NCBI GenBank assembly: GCA_947168045.1
Contig: CAMVKN010000042.1
Location: 1-34,208 of the forward strand
DNA: 34,208 bases
Origin: an uncultured Prevotellaceae bacterium
Lineage (GTDB): Bacteria > Bacteroidota > Bacteroidia > Bacteroidales > Bacteroidaceae
Reading direction: 5' to 3'
Below the pieces are notes generated by a model. The model saw nothing but the letters and a program-made list of their open reading frames with translations, did no database searches and was not told where the DNA came from. Below, piece after piece: positions 8,610-17,667 of the stretch. Position numbers and translations under genes: made by a program. How positions within the stretch are numbered: position 1 is the stretch's first letter; each line of letters starts with the position of its first letter.

Positions 8610-8637
8610 CGAACATATCAACATCAATAACAACAAC

Positions 8638-11600
8638 ATGAAAAAACTTGCAATTGCACTTTTGGCACTGGCCACTGGCTGGAGCAGTCTGTCGGCCCAG
8701 CGCCACACGGACCTCCTGGACCGCGGTCTTGTGGCCATGAAGGTGAACGGCGGCGTGTTCCTGAGCTGGCGCGTCCTGGCCGAGGAGTATTACGACGTGG
8801 CATACCATGTGTACCGCGACGGCGTGAAGATTACCGACGAGCCACTGAGCATCTCAAACTACGTCGACGCAGCGGGGACGACCACCAGCACCTACGCCGT
8901 GGCACCCGTCGTTGACGGTAAGGAGCAGGCAGCCTGCACCGCCCTGAAGCCATGGGCGACAAGCTACAAGGAAATCAAGCTCGTGCATGAGGGCATCAAG
9001 AGTACGCTGGTGCCCAACGATGCCTGCTGTGCCGACGTGGACGGCGACGGCGAACTGGAGATTCTGCTGAAACTGGACAACAAGAGCGAGGCGGAACAGT
9101 CGTACCCGAAGAACGGTCCCACCATCAACGGCGTGGTGACCCACGAGCACAGCATCATGGAGTGTCTGAAGATGGACGGCACACGGCTGTGGTGGGTGAA
9201 CTTCGGACCTAACATGGGCGACTTCCAGAACAACGAGCAGAACATGGTGGCCTTCGACTGGGACGAGGACGGCCGTGCCGAGGTGGTGATGCGCGCCTGC
9301 GACGGCACCACCGTGCACATGGCCGACGGCACCACCTACACCGTGGGCAATGCCTCAGCCAACGTGCGTGCCAACACCGGCGGCGGCACCAACTGGTTCG
9401 TCATCACCACGGGCGAATACCTGCTCTACATGGATGGCGCTACGGGCAAGCAACTCTACCGTCAGGCCTACCCCCTGAAGTTGCTGGAGAGCGGCGAGAC
9501 GAGTGTGGAGGCGGCCTGGGGCGACGGCTACGGCCACCGCGCCTCGAAGCACTTCTTCGGTGCGCCCTTCCTGGACGGCCGCAAGCCCAGCATCTTCCTG
9601 GCAAGGGGCATCTACACCAGGCACAAGATGATAGCCTACGACGTGGACCCGGCGACACACACGCTGAAGGAGCGCTGGCGCTGGTTCAACAACACCAACG
9701 GCCCGTGGAAGGGTCAGGGATACCATAACTACTGCGTGGCCGACGTGGACATGGACGGGCGCGACGAGATAGTATTCGGCTCGATGGTCATCGACGACAA
9801 CGGCAAGGGTCTATCAACGACAGGACTGGGACACGGCGACGCCGAGCACGTGGGCGACCTCAACCCCTACGTCCACGGACTGGAGATCTATGCCTGCATG
9901 GAGGACCATCCCGGCAACAACTACCGCGACGCCACCACCTCGAAAATCTATCACCGCTATGTAGCCGGCAATGACGACGGCCGCGCTATGGCGGGCAACT
10001 TCACCAACAGGTTCCCCGGTGGCCTGGGCTGCTCAGCACGCGAGGGAGCCATCAGCACCATTACCGGCAACGCCGTGAGCGGACTGGAGGCCACGGGCGT
10101 GAACACCAACTTCCGCATCTACTGGGACGATGACCTCTGCGAGGAGACCTTCAACTATGTGAACGGCAAGAACACCGAGGGCTGCATCGCCAAGTACGGC
10201 TCGTGGAGCCCCATCTACACCTGTACCGGCTCGATGACCAACAACGACACGAAGGGCACCCCCTGCTATCAGGGCGACCTGTTCGGCGACTGGCGCGAGG
10301 AAATCATCATGCGCACCGGCAGCAACAACATCCGCATCTACTCCACGCCGACACCCACCCAGTGGCGCAACTACACACTGTGGCACGACCACCAGTACCG
10401 CAACGCCATGGTGTGGCAGATGTGCGGCTACAACCAGCCGCCACGGCCCAGCTATTTCCTCGGCGAGCTGGAGGGCATCACCATCGCACCGCCCCCCTTG
10501 ACGATGACTGGACGTACCGAGGTGAACAACGGCGGAACCGTGGGCAGCGCCCTCAACGGGCAGCACGTGCTGGTGTGCGAGACATCCAACAGCAGCATCA
10601 GCATCGAAGACGGGGCTCAGCCCAAGGTGCTGACATTCAACGTGCCCACATGGGTGCAGGGAACGGCTGCCAGCGAGAGCACCAACCAGAACTCACGCAT
10701 CAACTACGTCACTTACATCTGCACCGTCACGGGCGGCGGCATCAGCGGCAACGGACGGTTAGTGAAGCAGGGCGACGGCATACTGACACTGCCCAAGGCC
10801 GACTTTACACACACGGGCGAGACCAACGTGTGGGGCGGCACGCTGAACTTCGACGGAACGATGAAGCAGTCGCCCCTGTGGCTCAACCGCCACACGGAGC
10901 TGAACTCCGACGGTGGCCAGTTCAAGAGCATCAAGGCTGACTACGGAGCCGTCATTCGCCCCGGTGGAGCCGACAAGCAGGGCACCCTCACTGCTGACAC
11001 CCTGGAGCTGGGCTTCGGCTCACGCCTCTCAACCGACCTGTACAGCACCAGCATTGAGGCTGACATGGTGAAAGTCAAGGTGATGAAGATAGAACGCAAG
11101 AAGGGTAACGCCTGGACGGTGGCTGGACCGGAGTATCTGATGCCCGTCATAGAGCTGAATGGACACGTAGCCGACGGCGAGCAGCAGATGGCTTCCGGCA
11201 AATATGTCATCGCACAGGTTGACAGCATCGACGGCAGCCTGGAAGACCTCATCCTCGAGGGACTCGACTCACAGAAGCGCACCCTCTTGTACGAGGACGG
11301 CAAGCTGATAGTAGAGATTGTGGGCCAGCGTGACCCGGGCTGCATCGTCTGGAGCGGTGCCGAGGGCAACATCTGGGACATGGGCGACGCCTTTAACTTT
11401 TCCATAGGGACAGAGCAGGAGAGCACGGCCTTCGTGTCGGGCGACGAGGTAACGTTCAACGACGATGCCAGGGTGAAGACCGTCAGAATCAACGAGGATG
11501 TCTATCCCTCCAAGGTCACCGTCAGCAGCGCCACGGCCTACAACTTCCTCGGCGACGGTGCCATCAGCGGCACGGCAAGCCTGGTGAAGGAGGGCAAGGG

Positions 11601-13086
11601 CACACTCACCATCAGCAACGAGAACACCTACACCGGTGGCAACATCATCTCAGGTGGCGTGGTCAGCGTCAAGTCGCTGGCCAACAGCATCCAGCCCAAG
11701 GGCAACCTCGGCGGCGTCACCATCGGCAAGAACTTCGTCCTGCAGAATGGTGCCGAGCTGCGCACCACGGCCGCTGTGACCAACGGCTCGACGGTCTACT
11801 TCGACAGCGAGGAGGGCGGCATCATCAACAACTCGGCCGATTTTATCACCGAGAAGCCCATGGCAGGCACCATGCTCACGAAGAAGGGTTCGGGAAAGAT
11901 GAAGCTGAACGTATCGAACAGTGCACTGACCCGTCTCGTCATTGTGGCCGGCAACGTGCAGTGCGTCAATGCCAACATCCCCGCCAGGACAGTGGAATAC
12001 CAGGGAGGCTCGCTGAACGAGAACACTGGCACCAGCTATAGCGTACACGTTCCGCAGGGCAAGACGGGCAGCTGGTATCTGGCCAACCGCTCCACCTACA
12101 CCAACAAGGTGACGGGCGACGGTACCCTCAGCATCTACTGCACCACCGAGAAGGGCACCAACTACTATGCCACGCGCACACAGGTGAACTGCAACTTCAA
12201 GGATTTCGAGGGCACCCTCAAGCCGCTGTCAGCACAGGACGGCGAAGTGAAGCGCTTCACGATGAACACCTCGTCGGGCATGCCTAACGGCACCATGAGC
12301 ATTGCCTCGGATGTCGAGGTGCAGAACCATGGCCTCACCTTCCGCATCGGCAAGGTCACCGGCTCAGGCCGCCTGGGTGGCAGCTGTACGTTCAGCAACA
12401 GCGAGTCGGTGGGTGCCAACACCTGGCAGGTGGGCAACGACGACGACTGGTCGACAAGTGTCCGCGTGACCAGCAACGCCAATTTCCAGAAGATGGGCAA
12501 CGGCAAGGTGACCTGGAACGGTGCCAACGAGAACAGCGGTGCCACCACCATCAGGGAGGGTGAGCTCAGCCTGGGCGCCAACGGCCTGCTGGGCACTGGC
12601 AGACTGACCGTCGAGGCCGATGCCGTCATCTCGTGCGCAGCAAATGCGAAGGAGCTGAAGAACGCTGCAACGGTCATCAATGGCATCATGCAGGTGAACG
12701 CCACACGCTGTGCCACCGCCACCAACGACGGCTGCACCAGCTTCCACTTTGAGCGAGGACTCACCATCAACGGCACCATCCGCGTCAGCACCACTGGCAA
12801 ATCGCTGCAGGTGGGCGACAGCATCAGGGTGTTCACCGCTGGCAGCTTTGCAGGCAAGCCCACGGTGGTCAGCACTGACGACATCCTCTGGGATGACAGC
12901 CGCATCAACGAGGGACTGCTCTTCGTCAAGGCCGTCGACTCAGGCATACACGCCATCATCAGCGAACAGTCACCGTGCAACATCTACGACACCCGCGGCA
13001 GGCTGGTGCGTGCCAATGCTGTCAACACCGAGGGACTGCCCGCAGGTATCTATGTGTGCGAGGGACGAAAGTTTGTCGTGAAATGA
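8638..13086 (+). CDS. Secreted PL11 rhamnogalacturonan lyase with autotransporter-type repeats
   Basis: A 1482-residue extracellular enzyme. MKKLAIALLALATGWSSLSAQ is a signal peptide. Residues about 22-620 match polysaccharide lyase family 11 (rhamnogalacturonan endolyase): RGLVAMKVNGGVFLSWRVL at the start, then Asp-rich calcium-loop motifs such as ADVDGDGELEILLKLD, DWDEDGRAEVV and ADVDMDGRDEIV. PL11 enzymes are usually about 600 residues, so roughly 850 are extra. The extension contains at least four copies of the passenger-associated transport repeat pattern (LVKxGxGxLTL...NTYTGG...G, near residues 705, 980, 1080 and 1280), followed by a sorting-type tail (IYDTRGRLV to GIYVCEGRKFVVK). PL11 cleaves the rhamnose-galacturonate backbone of pectin, consistent with the uronate genes upstream and the GH3 gene 45 nt downstream. 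Confidence 0.9.
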   Translation: MKKLAIALLALATGWSSLSAQRHTDLLDRGLVAMKVNGGVFLSWRVLAEEYYDVAYHVYRDGVKITDEPLSISNYVDAAGTTTSTYAVAPVVDGKEQAACTALKPWATSYKEIKLVHEGIKSTLVPNDACCADVDGDGELEILLKLDNKSEAEQSYPKNGPTINGVVTHEHSIMECLKMDGTRLWWVNFGPNMGDFQNNEQNMVAFDWDEDGRAEVVMRACDGTTVHMADGTTYTVGNASANVRANTGGGTNWFVITTGEYLLYMDGATGKQLYRQAYPLKLLESGETSVEAAWGDGYGHRASKHFFGAPFLDGRKPSIFLARGIYTRHKMIAYDVDPATHTLKERWRWFNNTNGPWKGQGYHNYCVADVDMDGRDEIVFGSMVIDDNGKGLSTTGLGHGDAEHVGDLNPYVHGLEIYACMEDHPGNNYRDATTSKIYHRYVAGNDDGRAMAGNFTNRFPGGLGCSAREGAISTITGNAVSGLEATGVNTNFRIYWDDDLCEETFNYVNGKNTEGCIAKYGSWSPIYTCTGSMTNNDTKGTPCYQGDLFGDWREEIIMRTGSNNIRIYSTPTPTQWRNYTLWHDHQYRNAMVWQMCGYNQPPRPSYFLGELEGITIAPPPLTMTGRTEVNNGGTVGSALNGQHVLVCETSNSSISIEDGAQPKVLTFNVPTWVQGTAASESTNQNSRINYVTYICTVTGGGISGNGRLVKQGDGILTLPKADFTHTGETNVWGGTLNFDGTMKQSPLWLNRHTELNSDGGQFKSIKADYGAVIRPGGADKQGTLTADTLELGFGSRLSTDLYSTSIEADMVKVKVMKIERKKGNAWTVAGPEYLMPVIELNGHVADGEQQMASGKYVIAQVDSIDGSLEDLILEGLDSQKRTLLYEDGKLIVEIVGQRDPGCIVWSGAEGNIWDMGDAFNFSIGTEQESTAFVSGDEVTFNDDARVKTVRINEDVYPSKVTVSSATAYNFLGDGAISGTASLVKEGKGTLTISNENTYTGGNIISGGVVSVKSLANSIQPKGNLGGVTIGKNFVLQNGAELRTTAAVTNGSTVYFDSEEGGIINNSADFITEKPMAGTMLTKKGSGKMKLNVSNSALTRLVIVAGNVQCVNANIPARTVEYQGGSLNENTGTSYSVHVPQGKTGSWYLANRSTYTNKVTGDGTLSIYCTTEKGTNYYATRTQVNCNFKDFEGTLKPLSAQDGEVKRFTMNTSSGMPNGTMSIASDVEVQNHGLTFRIGKVTGSGRLGGSCTFSNSESVGANTWQVGNDDDWSTSVRVTSNANFQKMGNGKVTWNGANENSGATTIREGELSLGANGLLGTGRLTVEADAVISCAANAKELKNAATVINGIMQVNATRCATATNDGCTSFHFERGLTINGTIRVSTTGKSLQVGDSIRVFTAGSFAGKPTVVSTDDILWDDSRINEGLLFVKAVDSGIHAIISEQSPCNIYDTRGRLVRANAVNTEGLPAGIYVCEGRKFVVK

Positions 13087-13107
13087 GATAATGAAAAATG
13101 AATCATT

Positions 13108-13220
13108 GAGAAAATGAGAAGTCAGGAGATTATGAAAACTATCACTAACAATCAACACGTGAATGAACCAAGCAAGGAGAATAATTGGAGAATAGGACGT
13201 CTTGCACTTCTCATTTTCTC
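13108..13220 (+). repeat. 15-bp perfect inverted repeat bracketing the GH3 start
   Basis: GAGAAAATGAGAAGT (13108-13122) and ACTTCTCATTTTCTC (13206-13220) are exact reverse complements. The left copy includes or adjoins the possible start codons (13114 and 13132), and the right copy encodes part of the hydrophobic signal peptide. A hairpin in mRNA would enclose the start region. The patatin gene has the same layout. Confidence 0.75.
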
Positions 13221-15798
13221 TTTTTCTCACTTCCTTCTCTTCAGCGCCTCCGCCCAGCAGCTGCCCTACCAGGACACGTCGCTGAGCGCTGAGCAGCGCG
13301 CCGACGACCTGCTGAAGCGTCTGACCGTTGAAGAGAAAGCCAAGCTGATGATGAACGGCTCGCCTGCCATCGAGCGACTGGACATTCCGCAGTTCGAGTG
13401 GTGGAACGAGGCACTGCACGGCGTGGGCCGCAATGGCTTCGCCACCGTGTTCCCCATCACCATGGGCATGGCCGCATCATGGGACGACGCGCTGCTGCAG
13501 CGCGTGTTCGACGCTGTCAGCGATGAGGCACGTGTGAAAGCACAGCAGGCCAAGCGCTCAGGTAACATCAAACGCTACCAGAGCCTGTCGTTCTGGACGC
13601 CGAACATCAACATCTATCGTGACCCACGATGGGGACGCGGACAGGAGACCTACGGCGAGGACCCCTACCTGACCGCTCGCATGGGCACCGCCGTGGTGCG
13701 GGGGCTGCAGGGCCCCGACGATGCGAAGTACCGCAAGTTGCTGGCCTGTGCCAAGCACTATGCCGTGCACAGCGGACCGGAGTGGAACCGCCACACCTTC
13801 AACATTGAGGACCTGCCCGAGCGCGACCTCTGGGAGACCTACCTGCCTGCCTTCAAGACACTGGTACAGGAGGCTGGCGTGGAGGAGATTATGTGTGCCT
13901 ACCAGCGCATGGACGGCGAGCCGTGCTGCGCACAGACACGCTATGAGCAACAGATACTACGTGACGAATGGGGATTCAAGGGACTCATCACCAGCGACTG
14001 CGGTGCCATCCGCGACTTCCTGCCCGGCTTCCACCATGTGGTAGAGAGCGACCAACAGGCGGCTGCCATTGCCGTCAGGGCCGGCACCGACGTAGAGTGC
14101 GGAAGCCTGTACAAGCGTCTGCCATTGGCAGTGAAGGAAGGATGGATTAGTGAGGAGGAGATAGACACCAGCCTGCGCCGACTGCTCATCGCCCGCTTCC
14201 GCCTGGGCGACATGGACCCTGACGACATGGTGCCCTGGACAAAGATTCCTGAGAGCGTCGTGGCCTCGAAGGAGCACAAGCAACTGGCACTGCAGATGGC
14301 ACGGGAGAGCATCGTACTGCTGCAGAACAACGGCGTGTTGCCACTGAAGGCATCGGCCAGACAGGTGGTGGTCATGGGCCCCAACGCCAACGACTCAGTG
14401 ATGCAATGGGGCAACTACTCAGGCTACCCCACACGGACGGTCACCATCCTGCAGGGGCTGCGCAACCTGCTGGGACAGGGCGTGAAGTATGTCCCCGGCT
14501 GCGGACTGACCAACAGCATGGTCAGTGAGAGCCGCTATGACAACATCCGCTCAGAAGACGGACGCAAGGGCATGACGGCTACCTACTGGAACAATGAAGA
14601 GATGAAGGGCGAGCCCGTGGCCACCGTCACCTATGCCGAGCCTGTGAAACTGAGCAACGGCGGTGCCACCGTCTTTGCACCAGGCGTGGAGCTGGAGCAC
14701 TTCGCGGCCCGCTACACTGGCACCTTCACTGCCAAGGCCGATGAGGAGCTGAAGATTTGCATCGGCGCTGACGACATGGTGCGCGTCATCGTCGACGGTG
14801 ACACCGTGGTGAACAACTGGCGCAGCCGCGACCGCATCTACGAGACGGCTCGCGACTTCAAGGTGAAGGAAGGGAAGCAATACCACATCGTCATAGAGTA
14901 TGTGCAGAAGACCGACATGGCCATCATGCAGTTTGACGTGCGCCGCAGCTACGTTCCCACCAAGGAGGAGCTGCTGGCACAGATTGGGACGGCCAAGACC
15001 ATCGTCTTCGTGGGCGGCATCTCACCCCGCGTAGAGGGCGAGGAGATGAAGGTCAGCGACCCCGGCTTCAAGGGGGGCGACCGAACCACCATCGAGCTGC
15101 CCCAAGCTCAGCGCGACATGCTGCGCTTGCTGCACGAGGCAGGCAAGAAGGTCATCTTCGTCAACTGCTCGGGAGGCGCCATCGCACTGACGCCCGAGAC
15201 ACAGACCTGCGACGCCATCCTGCAGGCATGGTATGGCGGCGAGCTGGGGGGACAGGCGCTGGCAGAGGTGCTGACCGGAAAGGTCAACCCCTGCGGAAAG
15301 CTGCCGGTGACATTCTACAAGGACGACTCACAACTGCCCGACTTCCTCGACTATCGCATGCGCGGGCGTACCTATAGATATATGGAGGGTGAGCCACTGT
15401 TCGCCTTCGGCCATGGGATGAGCTACACCTCGTTCACCATTGACAATGTGGACGTGACGCATGGCAGCGGCTCGGTCAGCAATCCGAAGCAGCCCATGTA
15501 CAACGTAACGTGCAGGGTGACCAACACCGGCAAGCGAGAGGGCACGGAGACCGTGCAGGTCTACATACGCCACACCGACGATGCAGCCGGACCCAAGAAG
15601 ACACTGCGTGCCTTCCAGCGCGTGACGCTGAAGCCCGGACAGAGCCAGACGCTCAGCATAGCGCTGACGGCACCACAGTTAGAGACATGGGACAGCGGCT
15701 CAAACACCATGCGGGTGCTGCCTGGGCAATATGAGCTGATGGTCGGCAACAGCAGCAGCGACGACAATCTGCACAAATGTACCTTCAACATAGAATAA
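13132..15798 (+). CDS. Secreted GH3 beta-glycosidase (xylosidase/glucosidase type) with PA14 insert
   Basis: An exported glycoside hydrolase family 3 enzyme of about 888 residues. Motifs in order: EWWNEALHGV, TPNINIYRDPRWGRGQETYGEDP, the catalytic nucleophile Asp in TSDCGAI (residue 289 from this start), a second alpha/beta domain, a PA14-like insertion (about MTATYWNNEEMKGE to DVRRSY) and a C-terminal fibronectin-like domain. EWWNEALHG is frequent in beta-xylosidase-type GH3 proteins, but the substrate is not certain. The ATG at 13132 has AGGAG just upstream; the ATG at 13114 adds six residues and is also possible. The signal peptide has an unusually long N-region before LALLIFSFSHFLLFSASA. 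It follows the PL11 gene by 45 nt and is probably co-transcribed, trimming side chains or released oligosaccharides. Confidence 0.9.
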   Translation: MKTITNNQHVNEPSKENNWRIGRLALLIFSFSHFLLFSASAQQLPYQDTSLSAEQRADDLLKRLTVEEKAKLMMNGSPAIERLDIPQFEWWNEALHGVGRNGFATVFPITMGMAASWDDALLQRVFDAVSDEARVKAQQAKRSGNIKRYQSLSFWTPNINIYRDPRWGRGQETYGEDPYLTARMGTAVVRGLQGPDDAKYRKLLACAKHYAVHSGPEWNRHTFNIEDLPERDLWETYLPAFKTLVQEAGVEEIMCAYQRMDGEPCCAQTRYEQQILRDEWGFKGLITSDCGAIRDFLPGFHHVVESDQQAAAIAVRAGTDVECGSLYKRLPLAVKEGWISEEEIDTSLRRLLIARFRLGDMDPDDMVPWTKIPESVVASKEHKQLALQMARESIVLLQNNGVLPLKASARQVVVMGPNANDSVMQWGNYSGYPTRTVTILQGLRNLLGQGVKYVPGCGLTNSMVSESRYDNIRSEDGRKGMTATYWNNEEMKGEPVATVTYAEPVKLSNGGATVFAPGVELEHFAARYTGTFTAKADEELKICIGADDMVRVIVDGDTVVNNWRSRDRIYETARDFKVKEGKQYHIVIEYVQKTDMAIMQFDVRRSYVPTKEELLAQIGTAKTIVFVGGISPRVEGEEMKVSDPGFKGGDRTTIELPQAQRDMLRLLHEAGKKVIFVNCSGGAIALTPETQTCDAILQAWYGGELGGQALAEVLTGKVNPCGKLPVTFYKDDSQLPDFLDYRMRGRTYRYMEGEPLFAFGHGMSYTSFTIDNVDVTHGSGSVSNPKQPMYNVTCRVTNTGKREGTETVQVYIRHTDDAAGPKKTLRAFQRVTLKPGQSQTLSIALTAPQLETWDSGSNTMRVLPGQYELMVGNSSSDDNLHKCTFNIE

Positions 15799-15829
15799 AG
15801 TCACATCTGCCGACACCGTTTTTGCCCAT

Positions 15830-15851
15830 TGCCCGGGCTTCCAGCCCGGCA
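15830..15851 (+). terminator. GC-rich hairpin after the GH3 gene
   Basis: CCGGGCT and AGCCCGG form a 7-bp stem with loop TCC, extended by two further pairs past a bulged C. It lies about 30 nt after the GH3 stop and before the rpoD promoter. There is no T-run after it, so it is a probable but non-classical terminator. Confidence 0.5.
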
Positions 15852-15934
15852 GGTCAATAGCACGCCCAAGAAAAAAACGACATCGCATTTTGCTTTTTTA
15901 ACACAAAAAGTTATGCATTTACCGTAATTTTCAC

Positions 15935-16005
15935 TAACTTTGCAGCGCTTTAAAGCAAAGATTCACGTATAAGCTTATAATTCAGGACGTTAAGTAAAAA
16001 AGGAG
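15935..16005 (+). promoter_or_regulatory. rpoD promoter -7 box and Shine-Dalgarno sequence
   Basis: TAACTTTG at 15935-15942 matches the -7 consensus. The -33 position holds only TATG (15912-15915). A strong AGGAG lies at 16001-16005, 8 nt before the ATG at 16014, which is unusual in Bacteroidetes, where most genes lack such a site. It supports the chosen rpoD start. Confidence 0.65.
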
Positions 16006-16013
16006 AAGTAAGA

Positions 16014-16886
16014 ATGAGACAGCTAAAGATTCAGAAGAGTATCACCAACCGCTCAAGTGAAGCCCTTGACAAATACCTTGTGGAAATTGGCCGTGCACCA
16101 CTCATCAGCATTGATGAGGAGATTGAGCTGGCACAGAAAATTCGCAAGGGTGGTCCCGAAGGGGAACGTGCCAAGGACAAGCTGGTGACGGCCAACCTAC
16201 GTTTCGTCGTCTCAGTAGCCAAGCAGTACCAGCACCAGGGGCTGACACTGACTGACCTCATTGACGAAGGAAACATTGGACTTATCAAGGCTGCACAGAA
16301 GTTTGACGAGACACGCGGCTTTAAGTTCATCTCATACGCCGTGTGGTGGATCAGACAGAGCATACTGCAGGCCATTGCCGAGCAGAGCCGCATCGTAAGA
16401 CTGCCGCTGAACCAGGTGGGATCACTGAACAAGCTGAGCCACGAAATCAACAAGTTTGAACAGGAGAACCAGCGACACCCTTCGGTCAGCGAGCTGGCTG
16501 AAGTCACCGACATGGACGAGGAGAAGATTGGACAGTCGATGATGGCTGACGGACACCATGTGAGCATCGACGCACCGTTCCAGGACGGCGAGGACAACTG
16601 CATGCTTGACGTGATGGCCTCGGGCGATGACACACGCACCGACCGCCATGTGGACCACGAGTCAATGGCGCAGGAGCTGAACGCAGTGCTCAACCGCGTG
16701 CTGAAGGAGCGTGAGATTACCATCATCCGCGAGTGCTTCGGCATTGGATGCCACGAGAAAGGACTGGAGGAGATTGGCGACCAGCTTGGACTCACCCGCG
16801 AGCGCGTACGCCAGATTCGTGAGAAGAGCATCACCAAGCTGCGCGAGTCGGGCAACGCCAAGATTCTGATGAAATACCTGGGATGA
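16014..16886 (+). CDS. rpoD: Primary sigma factor, sigma-70 family
   Basis: A 290-residue sigma factor of the short Bacteroidetes RpoD type. Region 1.2 (EALDKYLVEIGRAPLIS), region 2 with LTDLIDEGNIGLIKAAQKFDETRG and YAVWWIRQSI, region 3, and region 4.2 with the helix-turn-helix LEEIGDQLGLTRERVRQI are all present. There is no long acidic N-terminal region 1.1, which is normal for this phylum. This factor directs recognition of the TTTG/TAnnTTTG promoters. trmD follows after 58 nt and may be co-transcribed. A housekeeping gene, intact. Confidence 0.96.
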   Translation: MRQLKIQKSITNRSSEALDKYLVEIGRAPLISIDEEIELAQKIRKGGPEGERAKDKLVTANLRFVVSVAKQYQHQGLTLTDLIDEGNIGLIKAAQKFDETRGFKFISYAVWWIRQSILQAIAEQSRIVRLPLNQVGSLNKLSHEINKFEQENQRHPSVSELAEVTDMDEEKIGQSMMADGHHVSIDAPFQDGEDNCMLDVMASGDDTRTDRHVDHESMAQELNAVLNRVLKEREITIIRECFGIGCHEKGLEEIGDQLGLTRERVRQIREKSITKLRESGNAKILMKYLG

Positions 16887-16944
16887 ATTGAGTCACCACT
16901 CAGCAAAGAGAAGGTGAAACATTCGAAACTTGAGGAATTGACCA

Positions 16945-17622
16945 TTGAGAATTGACATTATTACCGTACTGCCCGAAATGATTGAGGGCTTCGTACACGA
17001 AAGCATCCTGGCACGTGCCGAGAAAAAAGGACTGGCCGAGATACACCTACATCAGCTACGCGACTACACTTTGGACAAGTGGCGTCGCGTAGATGATTAT
17101 CCATACGGAGGTAGCGCCGGCATGGTGATGCAATGCGAGCCTATTGACCGCTGCATCACAGCACTGAAGGCAGAACGCGACTATGACGAGGTCATCTTCA
17201 CCTCGCCCGACGGCGAGCAGTTCAACCAGCATGTGGCCAACGAGCTGTCGCTGCTGAACAACATTATTATTCTGTGCGGTCACTACAAGGGCATCGACCA
17301 GCGCATACGTGACCATCTCATCACACGCGAGATTAGCATTGGCGACTACGTGCTCACCGGGGGCGAGCTGGCAGCTGCCGTCATGGCCGATGCCATCGTC
17401 CGCGTGGTGCCCGGCGTCATCGGCGATGAGCAAAGCGCCTTGAGCGACTGTTTCCAGGACGACCTCCTGGCCGCGCCCATCTACACGCGGCCGGCCGACT
17501 ATAAAGGTTGGAAGGTGCCTGACATCCTGCTCAGTGGCAACGAGGCAAAGATCCGGAACTGGGAGCTGGAGCAGGCCATGGAGCGCACACGCCGCCTAAG
17601 GCCCGACCTGTTAGAGAAATAA
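16945..17622 (+). CDS. trmD: tRNA (guanine-37-N1)-methyltransferase
   Basis: A 225-residue TrmD, which methylates G37 of tRNAs using S-adenosylmethionine. The start [12 protein letters not shown], the segment [12 protein letters not shown], and the knot region [13 protein letters not shown] with [16 protein letters not shown] are diagnostic. The start codon is TTG at 16945: an in-frame TGA lies at 16939-16941 and the family N-terminus begins exactly here. The TTG falls inside a TTGAGAATTGA repeat of the kind seen near 3421. It is convergent with lutC, 27 nt away. Confidence 0.96.
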   Translation: MRIDIITVLPEMIEGFVHESILARAEKKGLAEIHLHQLRDYTLDKWRRVDDYPYGGSAGMVMQCEPIDRCITALKAERDYDEVIFTSPDGEQFNQHVANELSLLNNIIILCGHYKGIDQRIRDHLITREISIGDYVLTGGELAAAVMADAIVRVVPGVIGDEQSALSDCFQDDLLAAPIYTRPADYKGWKVPDILLSGNEAKIRNWELEQAMERTRRLRPDLLEK

Positions 17623-17626
17623 CAGC

Positions 17627-17667
17627 TCACATTTCTCACCTCTCACCACTCACCTCTCACCTCTCAA
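17627..17667. repeat. CTCACCTCTCAC simple repeat between trmD and lutC
   Basis: A run of degenerate CTCAC/CTCTCAC units fills the gap between the convergent genes and continues into the end of lutC, where it encodes the last residues (RGER). It resembles the CTCAAATCTCAATT family elsewhere in the window but is not identical. Confidence 0.6.

Noticed and set aside
12165..12983. Minus-strand open frame of 272 codons inside the PL11 gene
   Set aside because: The plus-strand frame carries recognisable repeats and the sorting tail through this stretch; the antisense product is low-complexity.
16031..16945. Minus-strand open frame of 304 codons opposite rpoD
   Set aside because: Ser-rich, domain-free product lying wholly across a certain rpoD gene.
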